Positions 23,300-34,101 are shown, counted from the stretch's first letter. The stretch: DNA of 64,000 bases from Conus ventricosus (GCA_018398815.1 JAFLJL010014638.1:1-64000); one strand, 5' to 3'. Notes: generated from the sequence alone by a model not told the origin. Numbers and translations: made by a program.

Positions 23300-23830
23300 G
23301 TTTTCAAAAACAACATTCCACAAAAACCCCTTCCTAAGATCAATTGATTTCACAAACGGGAGAAAGGTCGGGGGAAAACTTGGGCCGAACCGGGAACTGG
23401 CGACCAAAACCAAACTCCGCAAAACAACGCCCTCCATAATTCTTGATTTCTTAAATTTTGACGTTCGCGGGTACGAACGACATGATCTGTCTGCAAATAA
23501 ATCTGACTCCCCAAAGAACCTTACAAACTTCTGAACAGCCCAACAATGCTAAACATCCCGCCAATAGTACGAAAACGCCTTCCAGATCCACAACTTTCAT
23601 AGCGAACACGACGGGTGAAGGACATCATACTCTCCTAAGCAATCGCACCCAAACCAACAAACAGATCGTCCTAGAACAAAAGAATTCCCCAAACCTAGGT
23701 AATAACAAAAAAGGTGCAAAAAAAATTTCCCCGAATCTTCCTCAAAGCTTCAGTACACCAGGAGTCCAAAAAAACCTTTCCAGCACGATCAGATCTTTGA
23801 TCAAATCCACAAAGGGCACCAAGTAGCGAA
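23300..23830 (-). pseudogene. RNase H domain of element B
   Basis: On the - strand, pieces such as WAVQKFVRFFGESDLF, SRIMEGVVLRSLVLV and a basic/aromatic end correspond to the Ty3/gypsy RNase H region (the KF-VYL-x-x-F and ARIMRW blocks). It lies directly between the reverse transcriptase and the 3' LTR, so RNase H is the last pol domain. Frames change several times. No active-site claim is made. Confidence 0.7.
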
Positions 23831-23899
23831 CCTGGGAACAATCTCCGAAAAAACTGACAGCCCCAACAAAACCACCTGTTTCCGGGTATAAGGGGGGAT

Positions 23900-24950
23900 A
23901 TTAAAAAAACTTTTCAACCCTTTTTACCTCAGACGCATTATCCACCCCAACAACAGCCCAAGGAACCAAGGAACGAAACCCCTCCCGTCTTCGAAGGACG
24001 GCTTGGGGTTAAAGACCTCAGACGGGAGAGCAAAACCCCTTCACAATTTTAAGGGACATCCCAGCAAAAATCACAAAAAATATCGTCAAAAAAACTGATG
24101 GCAGAAAACTGATCTAATGCCAGAAAAACGCATCATACGTGCAAACACTGCAGGACTGATACGCCCAAAAAGGCACCTGAAAAACTGGAAAAGACCCAAG
24201 TGTTGTAAAAGCCGCCGGACGACCCCGGGGCTTTACCACATCTGCCAATATTTTTTTGCAAGACATTTTTGTGAAAAACTGAGCATCAGCTAACCTTGAA
24301 AAAAGACCTAAACATCAGAATAGGTTCGGCATCAAAACAGAATCTTTCCAAAAGATCAAAATAAATGCAAAAAACACGTACCACTTTCTTCCGCCCAACA
24401 CAACTGGAGAGGCATACGGACTTTTGGGATGGTTCAATGACCAAGATCCAACATATACCAACCTCCTCAAAAAACCTCTTTCGCAAAAAAGGGGGATACA
24501 TACCACTTCTTTCTAAAGGGGGACATCTGTTGTAAGAGGGATTCGTATGCATCCCCTGAAAAGAACCTGGTCTAGGAGTAAAAAAGTCCTGAAAACATCA
24601 AAACTGCACGCAACCCTAAACCGCTGTCAACAAATACAAAAAACTGCACTAGGGGACATCTTCATCTGGCATGGAAACGCCTTGGAACAGCTAAAGGGGA
24701 AATGGGTAAACGTCATCAAGCCCTGGACGACCCCAACTTAAAACCACTTCATAACTACAAAAAACCCCCGGAGAGGACCACAGAAAGACCAACTCTTGGA
24801 AAACCCAGAAAACCTGTTCCGCTCAAAACCAAAGGTGCTATCTCTGACCAACCTGAAGATTTTGTGAAAAAAACAACTGTGGGTACAAACACAGCAGAAG
24901 TAAAACAACCCACGACGAATATACTTTTTGAGCAACGCATAAAAAAATTT
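23900..24950 (-). pseudogene. Reverse transcriptase of element B
   Basis: The - strand pieces 24286-24552 and 24315-24506 carry the Ty3/gypsy RT start: HPKSPYASPVV in one frame and VGRKKVVRVFCIYF...FDAEPI in the other. The catalytic box appears as FFDDIFCDF near 24070-24100, in place of the usual Y/F-x-DD. A thumb-like ASEVKRVEKF stretch lies near 23905-23940. Each block is in a different frame. Confidence 0.78.
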
Positions 24951-25171
24951 TTTCCTTCCCCTTGACAAAACCTTGAATCTGATGCAAAACTTTGAAAACG
25001 GGGAAGGGCCCCTGACCAACTGCAAACAACTTTTGAGTCATCGGCAAAAAAACTAAAACTCGTTATCAACGGAAAGGGCGTTCCTTTGGCCTTCTGTCAA
25101 AATATTTTTTCCCTCAAAGGGGAACACAGAATTCCCATACTAACTTACATGATCAGCAATGACTTCTTGAG

Positions 25172-25900
25172 TTAAAACAAGTACAAAAAAGAGGGGGCCC
25201 TCAACATCCGACACCCCCAGTCCACGCCCTGTAGTAAAGCAACAGGCCCACAAACCTTCGACCAAACCAACTGAAAGGGAGAAACCTGTACTTTCAGGGG
25301 GCAACCTCGCACGCAAAAAACAGGGCAGGCAAATATCGATGCCACCCTTTTTTGGGTGATGGGGAAATTTTTTTCAACAGATTTCAAAGTCCCGTGAAAT
25401 CTTTCGACATGCCCATTTGCTTGGATAACGCGATGTACTTATCCCTTTCACCACATAAAGCAAAAACTGCTTCATAAGCCAAGTTGAACTGGTACCCTAT
25501 AAACAAAATCTCCTTGGGAAACCAAAACGGAAAAGATTCAACAACGCTTCGCCACAGCAACAGAGGAGAAAACCTTCAAGGGAACAGCCTCTGGAAAAGG
25601 GGGTAAAAGTCAATCATGTCAAAAATTAACATGACCTGTTCCGGGGAGGAGACAGGGGGCCAACAAAAAAACACCAACACAAAAGGATACTGATGATTGA
25701 ACAAAGCAAGGGGGACGGACAAACTCTACCCTTTTATGCTGTCTTCTGACACACATCACAGGAAGCAACATACTTTGCAACATCCACGTCCCCTCCAGCC
25801 CAAAAAAACTTTTTTTAAGGATTCAGACAGGTACGCCCAGAAACCCCAATGACCCACAAAAACAATCATCCCACAATAACACGAAGGGGGAATTTAACAG
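25172..25900 (-). pseudogene. Integrase of element B, located upstream of RT
   Basis: The zinc-binding end of the HHCC domain (C-x2-C as PVMCVRRQHKR, preceded by a WPGM-like FGLEGTWMLQ) is at about 25750-25800. The core has FPEAVPLKVFS (about 25575), an ILFIGYQFN segment equivalent to the second-Asp region, and the C-terminal VSPFQLVWSKVCGPVALL at 25225-25290. All lie 5' of the reverse transcriptase in the element's own direction. This domain order is not a reading artefact: the H2C2, core and C-terminal parts are in sequence and RT follows. Confidence 0.8.
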
Positions 25901-26959
25901 AAAAACAACCTGACAAAAAGATTTCATTTTTTACAAAATGCCCGTACAGAACCCATCAGACAAAAATATAAAAGGCATTTTTTCCTAAACCCCTCACCTC
26001 ACCAAAACTGACGGAAGCATGACTTCAATGACGCATCCCTTCTTTTTCTGAACAAGACAGAACGGGAAATGTTCAGAAACAATTTGGGATTGACACAAAG
26101 GGTTTTTTTTCCACAACAGCTTAGCTCTAGCTCCGAACGGCGGCTAAAGAGAAAGGTTCACCAGTCACACTAAACCCCGCTCCAAAGAAACCCAGGTACA
26201 TTTCCCACAAGAGATCGCGACAGGGGATCCAAGACACAACAATCAAATCGCCCACAAAAAAAGGACAACGACTGAAAATTAGCCATGGAAAAATCTCAAA
26301 ACGACCACCCAAAAAAAACACACTTCATGTGGGTTTCCTACTCTGACTGTCAGAAAATAACCTCTGCGAACGCCACAAAAGGTACACCTATCACGCAGAA
26401 CAGAACTCAAATGCCATTCACAAAACCAGACTCCAAAACAATTTGCCCGTGAACCACCACAGCTAGACAAGCAAAAATATCAAAACAGAACAACAAGCGC
26501 GGGGCTGTTTGCTGCGGGTGAGTTCCCGACAACTGGAGTTATAACCACAAAAAAAATTTATCTGGGGCTAAGTTTTAAATTCTACAGGGGGTTTTTACCC
26601 ACTTCCATGGACACCTACAGCAACATTCCTGTCTTTTACCAAAAAAACACACAACACTACAGCGACAAAAGCACTTCCCGGAAACTCTTTCTGCCCTAGG
26701 GGATGACGGCGCCACGACCCCGATAACGCAACCGCCAAAGTTTTTTCCACACCAAAAAGAACCAAAAAACTGATGACCACAAAAACGCTACCCTCAAAAT
26801 TTTTTCCACTCACCGAGTAACCCGAGTAGTGGGCCATGTTTTTAAAGTTAGAACTGTTTCCCTATCAACTGACCACAGTCGGAGTTCTATCAACGACCGG
26901 ATCGATTTCTAACAAACTGACCAGGATTTTGTACCCAAAAAGAACAAAAATGTTTACAT

Positions 26960-27560
26960 CAGCTTTCCTAAAAGCACCTTTGTTGGAAAACCCTGTAGCT
27001 CTGCAGACTTGATCTTTCATCAAAAATTTTCACATCTCTCTCACAAAAAAAAGTACCAAGCTTAGAGACACACTCCAAAAATGCCACGCAAGGTAAAATC
27101 CACCAATCTTCAAAAGACTTATCAAATTTTTTACAAAGAGACCCAAAAGTCAAACAAACGCTAAGTTCAACGCAAAGGTCTCAAAGTTCCCGATTTGGTT
27201 TAGCCTCACGGAAAAAGCAAAGAAAACCACTGGGGTACATTAAATTTTTCAGCAAGCTCCTTTCAAAAGCCGTAAACACAACATTATTTTACAAACTGGA
27301 TATAGAGTTAAAGCGGAACCCTCGCAATGCAGACAGGAGTTACCCACAAACCCAGACCATCCCCAAGGGAAGAGCATGGGTTTAAAAAGAAACAAGAACT
27401 GTCTATAATCAGTTTTTTCTTTAAAAAAGGGGGAACTAGGGAAAAGTTTGGGGGAGGGGCGTTTTCACCTGGGAAAACCCCAACCCGACCCACGTCCTGT
27501 CCTGAACGCACTCGTTTAAAATGACTTAAACTGATTCTTTTTGTTTCCTCACCTTGCATT
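26960..27560 (-). pseudogene. gag of element B
   Basis: The - strand pieces 27308-27559 and 26968-27153 resemble the capsid/SCAN-like gag of Ty3/gypsy elements. They show FSLVPPFLKKK (the PPFxEKEV block), then a helical region FDKSFEDWWILPCVAFLECV ending at ERDVKIFDE. It lies 5' of the integrase as expected. 26280-26960 holds low-complexity Gly/Val/Phe readings, probably the gag C-terminus, zinc knuckle and protease, too damaged to assign. Confidence 0.6.
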
Positions 27561-28566
27561 CTTTTTTTTTCCCCCCGCTTCTTTTTTTTTCCCCTTTCAT
27601 TCTTTTTGTTCTTCTTTCTTTGTATTTTTAACTGCTCCTTTTTGTTATCTCTTCTTTTCCCGCTGTACTTTTAACTGAAAAACTTTCAATCGCTTCTTTC
27701 CCTCTCTCTCCATGTCCGGGCATACTTTGTCAACATAGTCCAACAAGCTGGGCCTCCAAACCCCAACTTTCCCCCCTGTAAATACTTAGCGAAAACTTTG
27801 TCCTCGTCCACAGAGGACACAACAGGACTTTCTTCCTACTTTCTGTGCCATAAAGAAAATATGAAATAAAGCCGTCAAACCCACCACACACTAGGGCAAA
27901 TACAAACAATTTTTTATCACAAACAAAAAAAAAATTTTAAACCCCGTCCCTAAAATAATATGAATTTTAAAGAATTTTTTTTCAAACAACAAAAAACGAC
28001 AACACCTTAAAAAAATAATATTTTCAAAAACCCAACCCAAAAAAAAGATAGAGATAAACGATGAAACAAAATTTAGGAATATGGGGGGGAAAAAGAAAAC
28101 CAATCGTAAACAATGCCAAAATTACAGCAACAATATAAATCAAGCAATGCATGAGGTAATAACAAATAATCAAATTTTTGTTGTTGTTGTTGTTTTTTTA
28201 CACACTAAGCATTCAAAACAAAAGAACCCTAAGAAAAGCTGAAGAAACAAACAAAACCCTATAAGAAAGAAACAGAAAAAACAAGAATGACTGAAGATAA
28301 AAAAATTAAAACCCCAAAAGGAAGGAAGAACAGGGAACTAGGGGCCCCCGACTCCAGAAACTATAAAAGAGAACCCGTTATGTTGGAGACGGGAAAGAAA
28401 GTTGACAAAAAAATCAAACAACAAAACAATACAACACAACTCGATTTTTCAAAAGAAAATCTGTGAACTACCAACACTTTTAATTGGGGCAATTATAGGG
28501 CCACAAAAACAAATCCCACCACTAAGCAATTTGAATCAGTACAAAAGAAGTTAACTCGGGTCACCC

Positions 28567-29686
28567 AAAGTTCGGGTGGGTTTTTGGTGCGTGTTTTTTT
28601 TGTTTTAACCTCCCCCCAAAATTTGGATCTGGGACGATTTTCCCCCACACACACCCACACCATACAACAAGATAGCCACAACACCCTGTAAAATTTTTCT
28701 TCTTTTTAATGCTGCCTACCATCAAATGAATCGTTACCAAAACAAAAATCATACATAGAAACAGATCAATGCACGTCAATTAAACACAAACATAAACACT
28801 TCCCACATATATCAGCTTCATACTACGAACTTTATATAATTTAAAAATCTCGCCGGCGCCGTCCACAGTCTCACATATACAACAACGCATTCATTTCCCA
28901 TTTCCCAAGCCACAGTCTAACACTAAAAAAAGACGAAGAAGATAACCAAGGCCCCACACAGCCGTTCCCCCAAAAACAAGCGATAAAAAAAACGGGTCTC
29001 AAAACAGCAAGCACAATAATTGTCGAACTACAGAAAAGAACCGCAAATTCACAAGACACAGTAACCCAAAAAAAGAACCGCAGATTCATAAAGCACTGTA
29101 AACCATAGAAAAAGCAGATTCACAAGGACAGCAATCCCCAGAAAAAACCCCAGATTCATAAAACAAGAAACCCTAGAAAACTGCAATTTACAAAGGCACA
29201 GTAAAAAAATATTAATCCCCGAAACACAATTCACCAAAGCCCATAAACACAAAAAACTTCGGTTTTAAAAGCACCGTTATCAAAAAAATATTTTCTTTTC
29301 CGTGTATTTAAACTACAGTTTCACATCAATAAATCAGCCCATGACCACTGGGTGGACAATTGAGCACTATTAAATTTCTACAGGATTTAAAATACCTCGG
29401 CGGGACAGCATTCACAACAATTTTAAACAAAAACATTTCCTCAAAAAATTCCGCGGGTACCGTCACAAAAAAACCCCCCCTACACATGAACACGATGCAC
29501 ACTGACCACTCGGGGCAGCCTCTCCACATGAAAAACTACGGAGAAAACATGATTAAAAAAAAAATAAATTAGGCGGGCACCAAACCCGCCTTAATTCTTG
29601 CTCCCTTCTCTTGCTATATTATTATTTTCGTCATGTAGTTACCTATGTCATTTTAAGTTGACGTCAAAATTTACGTTGACGTCACA
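28567..29686 (-). repeat. 5' LTR of element B
   Basis: Direct repeat of 22049-23182. On the - strand its end is followed by TTGGGTGACCCGAGTTAAC (28548-28566), the candidate primer-binding site; the matching tRNA is not identified. It is richer in indels than the 3' LTR. Confidence 0.8.
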
Positions 29687-30661
29687 GTTGTAGTTTTTTA
29701 TTGTTCCTACCTGGAGTCTAAGGTCAGAAGGCAGCATGTATAAACCAGTGCCAACAGCAAAGTCTACTTTCGATCTTGCGTATTGTAAAACATTTTGGTA
29801 CCTTTTTATACTTGAATCTAAATCAACTGTAGAATTAATGGCGTTCTCTAAATTTGCTAAGTATTGTTTTGTGCATCAAAGCCAGTAGAAGAATCAGTTA
29901 TGCTCGACCTTGTCTGTGCTTGCGAACCTAGCAAACCCAACGTAAGTACGAATAGAGTCGTTTATTCGTACTATTCCCGCTTTAGTTAGGCCCTCAGATA
30001 TGTCTAAGATAAATGTTGTCCATGCTGTTTTATGCTCTTGCTCTATGGACCCGAGGTGAACGCCTGTGCCTGAAGAGAAAGATGTGTAAGGAGGATTCCA
30101 GTCATAGTTATACTTTCTGTGCACGCCCCACAAATAAGGAGTGCCTAAGCCATGATTAAGATCTGACTTTTGTCTAAAGTCTGTCTTAACATTAATATTG
30201 AATTCGTTACAAATCCTTTCAAAAGCCTTCATGTCTATTTTGGTTGCTGAATGGATTAAACGGTTTGTCATTTGGTAATGGCGCTCGCAGTTCAGTCAAA
30301 ATACGCCTGAAGGTGTAATAGAAATGAAATCTGTACACTGACCTCACCAAAGGATCAGGATGATTTAAATGATCAGCATACGACACTCCACACCCAGTTG
30401 ATGCACAAAACACAGCAAAGTTTAACTGGTTCTGATAAAACTGCATCGGATGACTGAACCACACTTTGCGATGTAGTCTTTTTTAATAGGGGGTTAAGAT
30501 ATCTGCTTAATGAGTACTCACCTTTTTATGAAAAGTGACAGTCTGGGTCACAGCAATGACAAGGGTGTCATTTGCTATATTTTTAAGATGTAGTGCGGCC
30601 CAACAGAATATTTTGCATCTTTAGTATATTTGAACGCACTCATTTTTATTTTGTTTAAAAA

Positions 30662-31342
30662 ATGTTTGTAACAATAACAACTCAAGACCGTCCTTCGTTT
30701 TTAGAACATGCTGTTGAGAACGATTGCGGAACCAAAATGGTCGCACTCCATGAAATTTTTTACAAAGTCGTATGTTTAATATTACTAAATCCCTAAATAA
30801 ATAATAAGATTCTAAAAGTTGACAAAACAGGGCCAAAGTTAGCCAGTTAACAATACCTGATGGTTATACGGTTTTGCTCACTAAAAGAAGCAATGAGTAA
30901 CTTTGACATTACTCTCAAACTTAACAATGCGAATCTGAAAACAATGTTATCATTCAAGCCTGAAGAAGAAGCAGGTTACTATTTTGATAAAGAGCTAGCT
31001 AAAATGTTAGGCTTTGCAGCTAACAATCATAGATTTAGAGTTACACCAACAAAACTACTTATGAGGGGGAAAGTCCGCTCAATCTGCATTACATTCATTA
31101 CTCTATGTTCATTTAGACGAGCTAAGCACTGATGAAAACTTACATGATGGAAGGCCCTCAAATGTTTTAAGAGCTCTTCCATCAGGGAAAGCTGCATATT
31201 GCGATTATGAAATTATACAATTCCCTAATTTACAGTTTAAAGATTAGTTTGTGGAGGGTCGGAACATTTAATATAAAGATCACAGACAAAACAGGAAAAG
31301 TTGTAAAATGTGATAACCTGCACATTGTTTTGGAAATAAAAT
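30662..31342 (+). pseudogene. Polinton minor-capsid/penton-like candidate, frameshifted
   Basis: The start at 30662 reads MFVTITTQDRPSF and is divergent from the capsid-type gene (start 30643 on the other strand), the two sharing about 20 bp. Readable blocks are the open piece 30860-31132 with FDKELAKMLGFAANNHRF, then a C-terminal ITDKTGKVVKCDNLHIVLEI near 31275-31340. The 'L-x-L-GF' block followed by a basic strand and a C-terminal V-x-LH-end resembles a conserved Polinton/adintovirus-type penton-like protein from memory. Length would be about 225 codons. Several stops and frame changes break it. Confidence 0.5.
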
Positions 31343-31344
31343 AA

Positions 31345-31910
31345 TAAACTGTACTAAAAAATGTTGCGGGGGCCAAAGAACCAGGAGTTACATTGGCGCC
31401 TGTAAGGTGTATAACCTTAGAATTAAAAGACCTTGCAGACGTTGCGGACTTTGAACAGAACGGTGAGATAGGCACTTTGTATGGTTTTGAGTACACTAAA
31501 GATGGTGATTATAAACGCAAAGAGGTTGGCGACAACAAAAAGTTTCCCTAAACTAGAACAACTGCGCAATCTAGAAGCAAAAAATGTTGGCCAGTATGAA
31601 TATAAAATAGTTCGAAAACCTGACCTTAAATGGCATTTAGAACCATATTTAGAATGGGAAATAAAATTTGAATTCATAAGCCATTTACATTTTTTAGCCG
31701 TCAAAAAGTTTCAGAAAAGCTTTCAACTCTGGTCCTTTACACGTAAGTCTTATGCCAAGAGACAATAGTCGGAAAGAGATGAAATAACGCCGTATGGAAA
31801 AAAACAGTACAATCCTCCACAGAAGAGAAACGGTTTTAAAGGAAGCTTCTACAAGATTACAATTCATTCCACAAATGAAATTAGGAGATGCGTTCACAAA
31901 TGATATTTGA
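31345..31910 (+). pseudogene. Polinton gene of unknown function, + strand, downstream of penton-like gene
   Basis: Coding-like pieces in two or three frames: ELKDLADVADFEQNGEIGTL (31420-31478), KFPKLEQLRNLEAKNVGQY (31540-31595), KWHLEPYLEWEIKFEF (31630-31675) and a basic C-terminal part ending KLGDAFTNDI before a stop near 31908. It follows the preceding gene at once and would be co-transcribed with it. I do not recognise a family with confidence; its position between the capsid-type genes and the ATPase suggests a virion-related role. Confidence 0.45.
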
Positions 31911-31938
31911 AATTTCTGTCTAAAAAGATAAGGGGAGG

Positions 31939-32215
31939 ATGGGGTTTGTGGGCGTTAGTGACGTCCTTCTAAAAGGAATTCTAATTAGCTGGCAAAACTT
32001 AGACGTTGAAAAACTTAAAGTTACCGTCGTCATTCTTCACAATGGCGAGGATATTAAGGTCATAACAACAAGCAACAAAATCATATTAGTCTAAATAGAA
32101 ACAATCTTACAGAACTGAATTGGATTAATCTTACACATTTAGACCTTATAGGATTTTATTATACTGAACAAGTTTTGACAGAGAGCATGATAAAAACAAT
32201 AACTGGATTAGATTA
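31939..32215 (+). pseudogene. Small Polinton gene upstream of the ATPase
   Basis: An intact 51-codon piece starts at ATG 31939 (MGFVGVSDVLLKG) and stops at 32094. The text continues coding-like in another frame (NLTELNWINLTHLDLIGFYY) to about 32215, just before the ATPase start at 32233. This suggests one frameshift in a protein of about 92 residues. No family recognised. Confidence 0.4.
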
Positions 32216-32232
32216 AGTTCTGTTATAAAACT

Positions 32233-32842
32233 ATGGAGCAGTTAAACTTTATGACAAAAACCCCTCATTGTTCATTAATTTGTGGACAAACTGGTTGTGG
32301 AAAAACAATATTTATCCTCGACCTGTTACAAACAGTTTTATCGTTATAATTTTGATCATATTGTGATTTTCTGCCCAACACTTAAATGGAACAAAGCATA
32401 TCATGATAGAAGGTTTATATGGACTGATGATAACATATTTTTAGTTGATCCCAGCAATAAACTGAGTGAATGTTAGAACACTTTTATAGATTGTTTGAGG
32501 AACGCAGACACTATTTATTATAGATGACTGTTCGGCAGAAAGAGACATAGTTAAAAAAAGAAAAACTTTGTCAAAACTAGCCTTAGTGGAAGACATGCTG
32601 GGATAAGTGTGGATTTATGCCAGAAATATAACTCGGTTTTAAAAGACTTTAGAGAACAGTTAAAGACTGTAGTTCTATTTCACATGAAAGACAGAGATGC
32701 ATTGATGAATGTTTTGCGTGAAAATGATGTTATTGAAAATGATCAGGAAAAACATAGGATTAAGCAAAAACTAAAATCTGAAAAGTTTAGTAAATTAGTA
32801 TTGAAAACGGATAACCTACACAGTATGTTTGTTTGTAGATAA
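32233..32842 (+). pseudogene. Polinton genome-packaging ATPase (FtsK/HerA, A32-like), frameshifted
   Basis: This would pump element DNA into a capsid. The start MEQLNFMTKTPHCS is at 32233, followed by the Walker A motif CGQTGCGKT (about 32280-32307). A frameshift near 32340 moves the text to the frame open to 32476 (VIFCPTLKWNK, FLVDPSNKL). The Walker B-like FIIDDCSAERDIV lies near 32515-32553 in a third frame. The C-terminal half is open at 32609-32842 (KYNSVLKDFREQLKTVV ... LKTDNLHSMFVCR). Length about 203 codons is normal for the family. It ends inside the right terminal repeat, so the last third of the gene is repeat sequence. Breaks number at least three. Confidence 0.88.
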
Positions 32843-32966
32843 TCGTTATTTTTTGGTTATTGAAGTCTTACTTGTCAGAGAACTAATAAATGCCGCTTTT
32901 AGGCCACTTTCGCCCGAAAACTTGGTTGAGGGCAAGTGAGCCAGAATGAATATTTATTAGTTCTCT
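32605..32966 (-). repeat. Polinton right terminal inverted repeat
   Basis: Inverted match to 9402-9650. The outer 90 bp (32877-32966) is a hairpin-capable unit bounded by AGAGAACTAATAAAT and its reverse complement. The inner part is the ATPase coding 3' end and includes about 145 bp missing from the left copy. Confidence 0.88.
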
Positions 32967-33016
32967 CTCTCTCTTTCTTCTCTCTCTCTCCTCTCTCATC
33001 TCTCTCTCCTCCTCTC

Positions 33017-33067
<51 letters not shown>

Positions 33068-33160
33068 CCTCTCTCTCCTCTCTCTCTCTCTCTTCTGCAA
33101 GATGTTCCCCTTTCCACATAGGATACGAGATACTAAGTTGTGTGGTGTGTGTGTGTGTGT

Positions 33161-33196
<36 letters not shown>

Positions 33197-33238
33197 CGTG
33201 TGCGTGTGCGCGCGCGCGCGCGCGCGCGCGTGCGCGTG

Positions 33239-33277
<39 letters not shown>

Positions 33278-33605
33278 GTGTGTGTGTGTGTGTGTATATG
33301 TTGAGGGTGAAGGGATTTATGGGTAATGATTAGAGAACAATAAAACTTTAAACAATTAAAAATTCTTAAACAGATTATATAATGAAATAATGAAAAGCAT
33401 GATATATGTTATTAATTAGAAAATGATTGAGTCAGAAGAAAAATAAAACATTAAGAACAATAACTATGCATTTGTACATGTGCACGTGTGTTTGTGAGAC
33501 TGTGTGTATGAGTCTATCGATGTGTCTGTCCCTCTGTGTGTGTGTGTGTGTGTGTGTGCGTGCGTACGTGCGTGCGTGCGCGCGCGTGCGTGCGTGCGTG
33601 CGTGC

Positions 33606-33644
<39 letters not shown>

Positions 33645-33730
33645 TACGTGCGTGCGTGCGTCCGTGCATGCGTGCGTGCCTGTGTGCGAGCGTCTGTGTG
33701 TGTGTGTGGTGTGTGTGTGTGTGTGTGTGT

Positions 33731-33761
<31 letters not shown>

Positions 33762-33907
33762 GAAATTTCACCCAAGTACATGCAGATAAAATATTTTTGT
33801 TCCAAAAAATCAAAATGAATTAAAGTCTGTTTTGTTAGCACATTGTCTTTCACTATTGTGAATACAAATACATGTACTTTGTCTGTCTGTCTGTCTGTCT
33901 GTCTGTC

Positions 33908-33995
<88 letters not shown>

Positions 33996-34100
33996 AACAG
34001 TTTTCTTTAATCACATTATATCTGACTGAGAAATTCGCTTCCCCCCCCCCCCCCCTCTCTCTCTCCTCTCCCCTCCTCTCTCTCTTCTCCTCTCTCTCTC
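32967..34100. repeat. Microsatellite block: (CT)n, (GT)n with (CG)n core, (GTGC)n, (TGTC)n, (CT)n
   Basis: (CT)n 32967-33094; (GT)n 33142-33296 with an alternating CG core at 33206-33240; (GT)n/(GTGC)n 33536-33758; (TGTC)n 33878-33922; (CT)n 33922-34002 and 34055-34101. 33300-33480 and 33760-33870 are AT-rich spacers with no gene. Long cysteine/valine or threonine/histidine frames here are repeat translations. Confidence 0.95.
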
Positions 34101-34101
34101 C

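Larger units (their letters stand above)
22049..29686 (-). mobile_element. LTR retrotransposon family B (Ty3/gypsy type, integrase before RT), nested in the Polinton
   Basis: The two LTRs (22049-23182 and about 28567-29686) start TGTTAC/(mutated) and end GTCACA on the + strand, with the 5-bp duplication gttgt at 22044-22048 and 29687-29691. The purine tract lies on the - strand beside the left LTR, so the element reads right to left. Recognisable parts in order of transcription are gag (27560-26960), integrase (about 25900-25172), reverse transcriptase (about 24950-23900) and RNase H (about 23830-23300), then the 3' LTR. Everything is frameshifted, with unusual homopolymer runs. Confidence 0.88.
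21829..30643 (-). pseudogene. Polinton capsid-type gene, interrupted by LTR element B
   Basis: The start is at 30643 (MSAFKYTKDAKYSVG). Readable blocks are HPMQFYQNQLNFAVFCASTG (about 30395-30455), VRSVYRFHFYYTFRRILTEL, the 125-codon open piece 29894-30271 with NDSIRTYVGFA, and RSKVDFAVGTGLYM near 29735-29790. The coding text continues exactly across the 7.6 kb LTR insertion: it reaches the duplicated gttgt at 29687 and resumes before 22049 with NNEIIVAGN. The stop is near 21829. Removing the insert leaves about 1170 bp, about 390 codons. The sequence matches a conserved structural-type Polinton protein I recall; calling it the major capsid protein is tentative because it is short for a double jelly-roll protein. 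Confidence 0.6.
9402..32966. mobile_element. Polinton/Maverick virus-like DNA transposon, decayed
   Basis: Long inverted repeats starting AGAGAACTAATAAAT end this 23.6 kb unit. After removing the nested LTR element B (7.6 kb) and the nested RTE LINE (1.1 kb), about 14.8 kb remains, the normal size for Polintons. The gene set is diagnostic: an rve-type integrase (14376-15302), a protein-primed-type family B DNA polymerase (- strand, 15340-18838), a packaging ATPase ending next to the right terminal repeat (32233-32842), and capsid-type and small conserved genes. No Ulp1/adenain-like protease was recognised. The element sits in a (CT)n microsatellite after the LINE tail, so the expected 6-bp duplication (TCTCTC or CTCTCT) cannot be proved. 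All genes carry stops or frameshifts. Confidence 0.93.

Noticed and set aside
32967..32972. Six-bp target duplication of the Polinton
   Set aside because: The flanks are both (CT)n microsatellite, so any CT hexamer would appear duplicated; it cannot be demonstrated.
33102..33853. Cys/Val-rich and Thr/His-rich frames of 60-129 codons
   Set aside because: Translations of GT, GTGC and CA microsatellites.
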